A DNA stretch of 42,254 nt from Candidatus Omnitrophota bacterium (lineage in GTDB: Bacteria > Omnitrophota > Gorgyraeia > B26-G9). The stretch covers positions 1 to 42,254 of the forward strand of contig JACQZH010000023.1 in the NCBI GenBank assembly GCA_016213925.1, given 5' to 3'. A program made the translations under genes and the position numbers. The notes under the pieces are model-generated. The model was not told the origin of the DNA. It saw only the letters and a list, made by a program, of their open reading frames with translations, and ran no database searches. Positions 35,435-42,254 of this stretch are shown piece by piece (positions within the stretch are counted from its first letter, which is position 1; each line of letters opens with the position of its first letter).

Positions 35435-38400
35435 TTGAAGCAAGCACCAAAAGCTGAAGAAGTTTTTGAAAAGACAGGCCTGGTTTCTCAAATTAAGGTT
35501 TTAACTTTTACGGAACTTTTAAAGCTCGCAGAGGTATTACCGGCTGAAAGCCTCTGGAAAATTGCGCAACCTAAAGGCCAGGATATTATTGCCGCCAATC
35601 AGGCGGTAACCGATAAACATCTTGTGGAGGACGGATTTTTAACCGGCCTGCACTGCCGTTTATATCCTTCATTTCAGGACATCGCCTTAAAAGTTATCCC
35701 GGAGTTAAAGTCCAAAGGAGCGAAAGATGTTTATCTTCTGGGAGCTTTCCAAAAAAGCCCTATTAGCCACAAAATAAATAAATTTTTGCCGGATGATAAA
35801 TTCCATCCTTTATTCTATTCCCGGAGTGAAAAAGACGGCAATAAAGTTACTTCTATTTTAAGATACGAGGAAGCTAGGGAAAATGCTAATCATGATTTTT
35901 GGGCATCTACTTTTTCTATTGTTGATTATGAGCCGGATCCGGAAATGGGAGGCTGGGAGGGTTTTGAGTTTCTCTTAGCCCGGGCAAATGAATGTGGAAT
36001 TAGGATTGTATTGGATATAGTAGCGCAAGGCACGGCTATTGAATTTCCTTGGCTGCAAAATGAAGAATTGCAAAAAGGGCCTGTTCATTGGAATGAAGAA
36101 AAAAAAATCTGGGAGGGTTATTATTATATTCATAAGACACTTCCGGAAGATGCGCAAAAAGAGTTATTAGCTTTGGATGATGCTAGAAACTTACCGGATG
36201 CGCAAAAAGAAGAGTTATGGACAGATGAGCAGAGATTATTTGTGCAGCTGGCTAATAATATTCTTGCCCAAAATCCCGGGCATGTACTTCATTATTCTCC
36301 TAAGCTTAAACAATGGGTATTGATTGCCAATGGCCAGGATTTTGATATGAAAAAGAATAATAAACAGCCCTGGCATGATATCTTACAGCTGGATTTGAGC
36401 AATCCTTTTGTGCGGGAAGCAATTTTTGAAAAAGCGGAAAAATTAATTAATGCAGGAGCCGCTGGTTTTAGGGCAGATTGCGCTATGGCTTCAGTTATGC
36501 ATGGTGAGTACGGATTCCTAGACACTTGGTACGATTATATCGGAGAAAGGGTTGTAGAAAAAGAATTTTGGACAGAACTGATTGAAAGATTAAGAAAAAT
36601 CAGGCAGGACGCGGTTTTTTATGCCGAGGCATATTGGCTTTTTGATGTTTTGGACAAATGCGGTTTTAATTATATTTTCCAGAAGTTTACCGGGGATAGT
36701 TTAGTGAGTAATAATATTCCCGGACTGCGGGGATATCTGATTAAAACTCCGATGCAGGAACAGTTTTCCCGGCTTCATGCCGTAAATAATCATGATGATG
36801 AACCATCTTATATTAGGGATATTGATACGGAGCATTTTAAGGAGGCTCCGGAATTAACAGCAAGATTATTATTCAGGGATTTGTTAAATATCGCTGCTTT
36901 GCCTGGTAAACCGCAGATACAGGCAGAACAATTATTAGGCGGTTATTTTGCTAGGGGTACGGCGCGCTGGCATAGTTTAGATACGGTGGATGAGCCGCAT
37001 GAAATAGTTAAGATGATGGCTGCAAAAGCAGCCCAAATTAGCCGTGATGAATTGTTCAGAAAAGGGAATTTATATGTGCTGAATAACTGGTCAGGCGTAA
37101 TTTTTGGATTCCTGCGGTATCATAACAACCGCCAGGCGTTAATCGTGAGCAATAGTAATAATGAGTACTCAAATTATTATGAGCAGATATCTATTAAAGA
37201 AGCCGCGCCTTTAATGGGTATTTCCCAGCAGCCTGGGGTTTTTTATGCCCTGGTTAACCGGCTTAATGGAGAGGTTTGTTTAGTCAGCGGCGAGCAATTG
37301 TATAACAAATTGTTGAATGCGTATTTACCCGAACAAGCGCAAGTGCAGATATATATGTTTGAAGAACTTAAAGATGATAGCGGTGTTTTAAGAAAACTGT
37401 CCAAAAGAAATGAACTTCGCTGGGATCCTCCGTATATTGATTTAAAAACATTAACTTTGGAAGATGTTTGTTTGCTGGTAAATGATTTTGGGCTGAAAAT
37501 TGATTATCCCTGTGATGGGAAAATAAGCAAGGCTTTGGCATTAAAATATCTTTTAGATAAATTAACCCCAAAAGAGATTTATCAAAATTTAATCCAGAAT
37601 AATAACATTGAGATTGTTGAGTTTGCCAGCGAAGAAGAAATGATCAAAGAACAAATTAACCAATTAAGGCAAAAATTTTCCGGTAATGAAAAAATAATTT
37701 CTTTATGCCTGGCTTTGGAAATGCTAAATCAAAAAGGGCAGTTGAATAAAAAGAAGTTTCTCTGGGCGGAATCCGCAGGAAAAACCGAGATAAAAGTAAA
37801 AGATAATATGATATGTATTGCGCAAGGTGATTCTGGAATTTTGTATCCTGATACGCGGGAAGGAAAACAAAAAATTAGAGCCTGCGTAGATACTGTGGAG
37901 GGAATGATTTCCAGAAAAAATTTTAGGTCCTATGGCATTGAAGAAGAAATTACGAAATTTATTGAAGCTTATTTAATGCTTTCGGATAGAGAGATTTATA
38001 ATTTAATGATTGAATTAGCGGGTGTTTTGCCTGAAGCTTGCGATATGATCGAAGAACACGCAGAAAATATTTCCGGCAATGAGTGGCGTAGAAAGGTGGT
38101 TGATATTTTTGAAAGCGCAAATCCCAATCGGTTTATTGCTCGAGTGTGGATGAATTATTTTTGCAGAAGAGTTCCTTTGATAGAATGGTTTAATCATGAA
38201 AGTTTTGGTAAGTTTTTCGCGCATTATTTAAGCAGTAGAGGAGAAATTGATACTATATGTTCTTTTATTGAAGCAGGGTTAAAGAGGGAGAAAATTGATA
38301 CTTATTACCACTGTTTATTCTTTGAACCCTTTGTGATACAGGCATTAGCAATACATAACGAGCAAGTTGATAGGTTATTTGTGGAATTTTTGGAAAGCCC

Positions 38401-38602
38401 GCAGGAAGGCCTAGAAGAAGCGGATAGACTTAAAAGGTTTATTATCTGGGCAATGAAAAAAGCGGAAAGATTTGATTTGAAAATAAAGGATGTCCCCTTA
38501 AAAGAAATTTTATCAATTTTAGAAGCCGCGGATAAGCCTTTATCTGTCCTTGAGGCAGTTGATTTTACCCTAAATGTACAACTGTTCGAATTATCAATCT
38601 AA
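35435..38602 (+). CDS. GH13 (alpha-amylase family) enzyme with long helical C-terminus; 5' end disturbed
   Basis: 1055 residues from a TTG. GH13 catalytic signals are intact: region I IVLDIVAQGT, region II AGFRADC (nucleophile D348), region III FYAEAYW (E398) and region IV NNHDDE (D454). An amylase-C-like beta domain follows at about 570-655 (FYALVNRLNGEVCLVSG), shared with the preceding gene product. The last 370 residues are helical and unrecognised, ending ELSI. The TTG is a poor start with no ribosome site or signal peptide. The frame stays open upstream to 35369 and encodes LAPHLSIDTQFFGKLF, a good match to the N-terminal motif of the sister proteins. An ATG at 35370 reaches that frame only through a -1 shift in the T run at 35383-35388. 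The 5' end may be decayed, frameshifted or mis-sequenced. Hydrolase or transferase on alpha-glucans; exact specificity unknown. Confidence 0.8.
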   Translation: MKQAPKAEEVFEKTGLVSQIKVLTFTELLKLAEVLPAESLWKIAQPKGQDIIAANQAVTDKHLVEDGFLTGLHCRLYPSFQDIALKVIPELKSKGAKDVYLLGAFQKSPISHKINKFLPDDKFHPLFYSRSEKDGNKVTSILRYEEARENANHDFWASTFSIVDYEPDPEMGGWEGFEFLLARANECGIRIVLDIVAQGTAIEFPWLQNEELQKGPVHWNEEKKIWEGYYYIHKTLPEDAQKELLALDDARNLPDAQKEELWTDEQRLFVQLANNILAQNPGHVLHYSPKLKQWVLIANGQDFDMKKNNKQPWHDILQLDLSNPFVREAIFEKAEKLINAGAAGFRADCAMASVMHGEYGFLDTWYDYIGERVVEKEFWTELIERLRKIRQDAVFYAEAYWLFDVLDKCGFNYIFQKFTGDSLVSNNIPGLRGYLIKTPMQEQFSRLHAVNNHDDEPSYIRDIDTEHFKEAPELTARLLFRDLLNIAALPGKPQIQAEQLLGGYFARGTARWHSLDTVDEPHEIVKMMAAKAAQISRDELFRKGNLYVLNNWSGVIFGFLRYHNNRQALIVSNSNNEYSNYYEQISIKEAAPLMGISQQPGVFYALVNRLNGEVCLVSGEQLYNKLLNAYLPEQAQVQIYMFEELKDDSGVLRKLSKRNELRWDPPYIDLKTLTLEDVCLLVNDFGLKIDYPCDGKISKALALKYLLDKLTPKEIYQNLIQNNNIEIVEFASEEEMIKEQINQLRQKFSGNEKIISLCLALEMLNQKGQLNKKKFLWAESAGKTEIKVKDNMICIAQGDSGILYPDTREGKQKIRACVDTVEGMISRKNFRSYGIEEEITKFIEAYLMLSDREIYNLMIELAGVLPEACDMIEEHAENISGNEWRRKVVDIFESANPNRFIARVWMNYFCRRVPLIEWFNHESFGKFFAHYLSSRGEIDTICSFIEAGLKREKIDTYYHCLFFEPFVIQALAIHNEQVDRLFVEFLESPQEGLEEADRLKRFIIWAMKKAERFDLKIKDVPLKEILSILEAADKPLSVLEAVDFTLNVQLFELSI

Positions 38603-38700
38603 TGGTTTGGCTCATTAGTTCATTAGCTCATGAGTTCATGAGATCATGAAGAAGCAGAGAGTTGAGAGAAGCAAGCAGAGAGACTCTAAGCCTGAACTTT

Positions 38701-38740
38701 AAGAAACCTCAAGAAACATTAAGGAACCTTAAGCAACATT
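38701..38740. repeat. Four tandem 10-bp repeats directly before a start codon
   Basis: AAGAAACCTC, AAGAAACATT, AAGGAACCTT and AAGCAACATT follow each other without gaps, consensus AAGNAACMTT. They end 2 bp before the ATG at 38743. A 10-bp period puts each copy on the same face of the helix. The spacer before them (38603-38700) has only short CTCATGAG-type palindromes. Confidence 0.7.
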
Positions 38741-38742
38741 TT

Positions 38743-41700
38743 ATGAAAATACTATTAAAAATAATCTCAATATTGTTGATCCAAGTGTTTATGCTCTTGC
38801 CAACCAGCGGACTTATTGCGCATCCGTTGCCAGAGACAGAGGATTTACTCTCACCTGCGATTTGTATTGATATCGCGCAATTACAGCAGGTATTTCAGCA
38901 GGGCGTGGATAAAATAATGAAACCTGCAGAACCGGATATTCCCATGGTTACTGCTGCTCCGGAAATACTCATACAAAAGCGCTGTGTAGCGTCTGTAACC
39001 GGATATTTAAACGGGAATAATTGGACAAGTTTGGAGCAGAAAAGCCGGATCAATAATTTGCTTTACGAGTTTTCTCCGTTTATTATTACCAGTTATGGCC
39101 AAGAAATCGGCAGAGCTCAACCAGGGCTTTGCGGTTTGCTCGTAGAGTTATTGCTATCGGCAAATAGGGTTAGAAATTACGTGGCAGCGTTGAATTATCA
39201 TAAAACAGAAGGGCATTTTATTCAATACGCGATTAGCGCTTTTCAGGGTGCCGGAATATATAGCGCGGTAGAAGACCTGGAATGGCTGCAGGCAACTTTG
39301 CGGGATCAGCCTGATAAATGTTACCCGCTTTTTATTAATTATTTGAGCGGTTGGATTACTGCCTTGGGTTTTACAGACACGCAAATTATGGCGAAAAACC
39401 TCCGTTTGTTTAAAGGCAGGAGCCATAATGGATTTCAAAGTAAAGATTGGAACAAACGGCATTTATTCTGGATGGAAAAAATACTGTCCCTGATGCCGCA
39501 AGGCCAAGAGAAATATTTATTCTTTAATCAAGTTTGTGATAACTTTTTTGCCGAAATTACGGATTTGTCGAGGAGAGATAATATCCTGGTAATAGAGGAG
39601 ATCGGGACGTTCTGGGCAAAGTCCGGATTAAAAGAGAATTGTGAATATTTGTTAGGCAAAATCATTAATTTATATCAGCTAGCGCAGTGGGAGTGGGATT
39701 ATTCTTTTTTGGACGAAACTATCATGCGCTTGGCGCAAACAGCGGCAATCCCGGAAGAAAAATTTTCGCCGCTGATTCCTGGAGGAAGATTTCTGCCTTT
39801 ACTGGTGAATAAGGATAAACAGCAAACGGGCGCGCTTAAAACGCGGATAATTACCAAAGCCCTTGCCGCTGATTTCGGGGCATTTTTTGTTAAGGACGGA
39901 CAATTGATTAAAAAGATGGAGGATGTTTTAGTAAATGCTTCAGCGTGGGGTTCTCTGCAGAGACGGGGATATGATAAAGAAGATTATAGAAGTTATAGAA
40001 TCAGAGAAAGAAATTTGCTAAAGCAGGTTTTAACTGCGCTTAATCAATCGGGACAGGAATTCGGCGCAGCGGCTAAGGAGGTGGAATTTTTAGGCCGTAG
40101 AGGGGAAACAGAATTGCTCAGCGAATATCTGGAAGCGTTAAAAACATATTTGCAAATACAATTATTATTATACGGAAAATATCAGAAAACATCTTTCAGT
40201 GATGTGATTAACCCCTGGCTTGCGCATTTTTATCAGGATGACAATTTTAAGCCGCTGATTAATCTGCTGATGGAAAAGATTGTTCAAGAATATCAGCAGG
40301 ATGGGCGTTTGGAAGAACTGGAGCAATGCGGACCTGCTCTTGCCCGTATTTCTCCGGAAATAGCTGGGATTCTTAAACGATTATGTTTCGATTTGGATAA
40401 CTCATTTACAGACCAAGAAAAACGATTAATTATTGGCCTTAATCAGCAGCAGGCGGTATTGTCCCCGGCGCAGGCACGGGAATTGAAAAAAAACTTTCCC
40501 GAACCGAGTAGTTTCCGCGGCGCTTTAGATATAATTACCTTATTCCCGGAATTTTTTAATTACCCTGCCAGTGATGTCAGTGCGGTTTTGCGGTTAACAG
40601 GTAGTTACCAGTTGGGCTCAAACGTGTCCGGGCTTAGGCAGAAAGCAATCAGGGAATTATTGAGCTCTCTGCGCGAAGTGTATCTTAAAAAAAATTATTT
40701 AGAAAGGCCATGTTTCCAATCCTGGGCCAGGCTGCTATTTTTCAAGGTTCTCGCGGCTTTTACTGAATTTTGCACGAACGAAAATATTTTTCTGCAAATC
40801 GTAGAGCTGGAAAAACGCTACGCGCGGCTTTTTTCCGCGGAAATTGTTACGGCGCTTTCCGAACAAAACTATCAAAGAAACGCTGCTGAGAGCCTTGGCC
40901 GCTGGGCAGGGCATTTTGGCGTAGCAGAAGCCGGAGATTTGGGCCAAGAGACGCAGGATGCCCTGCTGGCTTTAGTGAAATTAACTAGAAGCGATGAAGA
41001 AAAACAGGAGTATATCTCTTTTTTAGACCTCATGCTCGCTAATCGGTTTGACCCGCATGTATTTTTGAATACACTTTGGGAGTTAGATAGGCAAGGGATT
41101 ATAGACGCAGGGCAATCTGCGCAATCTATATTAGCTATGAGCCATACGTTTGTTCGCGAAAAAGTTAATCCGCAGATATTTTTCAGCGCTGTCCCCTTTC
41201 TGCTTAAACAAGGTTTTACCGCTAATGACATCTTTGCTGACTTAGGAAGCGCTGAATTACTGGCGCAATACTTGAGCCTGATGGATGAAAATTTGACTTC
41301 AGAGGAGGACATTTACCGCTATGTATTTGTGATGCATTTTGCGCTGGCTTTATTTAAAGCGCATCCGGAATGGGCGGATGAGCAACAGATAAAGAGCATT
41401 GTCCGCGGTATTGTCCGGCATTATCATCCGGATTTGGCTCCTGTGGCTATACATAAGCAGAGTTGTTCCTGCCACAGCTGTACCAACCGAGGAAATATGC
41501 CAGGGATAATGAACATGATTGAAAGTTTAATTGAGCAGCTATATCCCGGCTTGCAGAGGGAAAAAGCAACATCCGATAATATCGCAGGCATGATCATAAA
41601 CGGAAAAAAAATAGTAGAGGAAATCGTCTTGCAATCAAGACGGTTATTTAGTATTGGAAATGACGCGGTTGGTGATTTGGCGCAAATAAGAGAGGCCTAT

Positions 41701-42060
41701 CGTTCCACAGTTTTTTATGATTTCTTCCGGGCTCTTGAAATATACGCGCGCGAGTGTCCTGAAGATTTACACTATGTGGAAATTACCATTGATGAACTGC
41801 TGCGGCGGATCTGTGTAAAAAAAGACGGTAAGAAGTTTATTTTTAATACCGGCTCTGACTGCTCTGTTCTTGAGTCCTATGTAATGATCAGGAATAAGCT
41901 GGGGCCGAAATTACTGACCCAGGGGGCTGTTGATATTGATTTCTTTGGCAATAGAAAAGGATTGCCAAGTGAGGAAGGGCAATATGCGTTGCCGGATTTA
42001 ATAGAAAGGGGAAAAATCGGTTCTCCTGCGTATTTTCAATTTGTTGAGCAGGCGATATAA
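38743..42060 (+). CDS. Exported 1105-residue helical protein of the tagged set, function unknown
   Basis: I place the start at the ATG 38743, which gives a clean signal peptide (MKILLKIISILLIQVFMLLPTSG). The longer TTG start at 38662 would put 27 charged residues before it. The LSP motif is at L36-S37-P38, followed by IAQLQQVFQQGVDKI. The rest is almost wholly alpha-helical with no enzyme motif I recognise; a helical-repeat scaffold is possible. Near the C-terminus are a YHPDL (H895-P896-D897) and a tight cysteine cluster CSCHSC (C908, C910, C913), which may bind metal. The last 130 residues (DGKKFIFNTGSDCS..., VDIDFFGNRKG) look like a small separate domain. It ends EQAI, and the last five codons lie in the 209-bp repeat. 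Last gene of the glucan run, so it may organise or regulate the enzymes. Confidence 0.75.
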   Translation: MKILLKIISILLIQVFMLLPTSGLIAHPLPETEDLLSPAICIDIAQLQQVFQQGVDKIMKPAEPDIPMVTAAPEILIQKRCVASVTGYLNGNNWTSLEQKSRINNLLYEFSPFIITSYGQEIGRAQPGLCGLLVELLLSANRVRNYVAALNYHKTEGHFIQYAISAFQGAGIYSAVEDLEWLQATLRDQPDKCYPLFINYLSGWITALGFTDTQIMAKNLRLFKGRSHNGFQSKDWNKRHLFWMEKILSLMPQGQEKYLFFNQVCDNFFAEITDLSRRDNILVIEEIGTFWAKSGLKENCEYLLGKIINLYQLAQWEWDYSFLDETIMRLAQTAAIPEEKFSPLIPGGRFLPLLVNKDKQQTGALKTRIITKALAADFGAFFVKDGQLIKKMEDVLVNASAWGSLQRRGYDKEDYRSYRIRERNLLKQVLTALNQSGQEFGAAAKEVEFLGRRGETELLSEYLEALKTYLQIQLLLYGKYQKTSFSDVINPWLAHFYQDDNFKPLINLLMEKIVQEYQQDGRLEELEQCGPALARISPEIAGILKRLCFDLDNSFTDQEKRLIIGLNQQQAVLSPAQARELKKNFPEPSSFRGALDIITLFPEFFNYPASDVSAVLRLTGSYQLGSNVSGLRQKAIRELLSSLREVYLKKNYLERPCFQSWARLLFFKVLAAFTEFCTNENIFLQIVELEKRYARLFSAEIVTALSEQNYQRNAAESLGRWAGHFGVAEAGDLGQETQDALLALVKLTRSDEEKQEYISFLDLMLANRFDPHVFLNTLWELDRQGIIDAGQSAQSILAMSHTFVREKVNPQIFFSAVPFLLKQGFTANDIFADLGSAELLAQYLSLMDENLTSEEDIYRYVFVMHFALALFKAHPEWADEQQIKSIVRGIVRHYHPDLAPVAIHKQSCSCHSCTNRGNMPGIMNMIESLIEQLYPGLQREKATSDNIAGMIINGKKIVEEIVLQSRRLFSIGNDAVGDLAQIREAYRSTVFYDFFRALEIYARECPEDLHYVEITIDELLRRICVKKDGKKFIFNTGSDCSVLESYVMIRNKLGPKLLTQGAVDIDFFGNRKGLPSEEGQYALPDLIERGKIGSPAYFQFVEQAI

Positions 42061-42254
42061 CTAGACTCGTCAAAAGTAGAGAGTAGTCCGCCAATTTCTT
42101 CGATGGAATTTGGCGAGATCTCGCCAAAATAGAATATTTTGGCGGACGAGGAGAGAGTAGAGAGAAAACACGAAATACGAAGGCAGAATGAGCTCATAAA
42201 TAGAGAGTGAATATTTTTCTTGCTACTTTCTGCTTTCTACTTAAGTAAGTAAAA
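42046..42254. repeat. 209-bp repeat, copy 2, reaching the window end
   Basis: Same as copy 1 at 35162-35370 with two differences. One of them (G at 42113) makes GGCGAGATCTCGCC a perfect 14-bp palindrome. The hairpin is at 42122-42144. Homology runs to the last base of the window, so its true right border is not visible. Confidence 0.9.

Noticed and set aside
38662-38742. Upstream TTG start adding 27 residues to the last gene
   Set aside because: It would bury the signal peptide behind a charged stretch that is partly encoded by the 10-bp tandem repeats.
41400-41480. J-domain in the 1105-residue protein because of YHPDL
   Set aside because: HPD is present, but the helices expected around it are not convincing; kept only as a remark.

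Overview
The window is AT-rich bacterial DNA in which all 16 protein genes I can support lie on the + strand. It holds very large multidomain proteins with signal peptides, an outer-membrane-type beta-barrel candidate, an AsmA-like protein and short palindromic intergenic repeats. This looks like a Gram-negative-type lineage rich in giant proteins, and Candidatus Omnitrophota (OP3) is my best guess. That placement is inference from gene style. No rRNA, tRNA or ribosomal protein gene is present to test it.

Layout. 1-891: 3' end of a protein built of 50-residue tandem repeats, then a strong terminator. 892-1442: a structured intergenic element (copy A) and a promoter. 1443-9121: two giant fusion proteins. 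One is a PPDK-type phosphohistidine dikinase with an HD domain where the pyruvate/PEP barrel should be. The other is a membrane HExxH (site-2-protease-like) module followed by a complete but circularly permuted enolase. 9130-24299: a more ordinary region with a secreted clan GH-A glycosidase, RecQ, an AEC-type permease, a large membrane-anchored surface protein, an NAD(P)H oxidoreductase, a beta-barrel candidate, a patatin/AsmA/deleted-NagA operon and GlmS. 24300-24975: copy B of the intergenic element and a matching promoter. 24976-42060: four giant genes for alpha-glucan metabolism: a CBM-CBM-GH13-GH77-GH133-CBM mega-enzyme, a GH77 4-alpha-glucanotransferase, a GH13 enzyme and an unrecognised 1105-residue helical protein. 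A 209-bp repeat follows the second and fourth of these. Its second copy runs to the last base of the window, so the window end may be an assembly break.

Main idea. The seven giant accessory proteins appear to form one set. Every one ends in Ala-Ile or Ser-Ile at the C-terminus (NAI, EAI, RSI, VAI, QSI, LSI, QAI). Every one whose N-terminus is visible carries a motif of about 16 residues beginning LSP, LAP or MSP. In four of them it lies just after a signal peptide, at residues 36-47. None of the nine ordinary genes between the two blocks ends this way. The recognisable domains are glucan debranching and transfer, enolase, and a PEP-synthase-type dikinase. That suggests glucan breakdown and lower glycolysis by enzymes exported to, or anchored at, a shared location or compartment with its own N- and C-terminal sorting code. 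The tags and domains are seen in the sequence. The compartment is inference.
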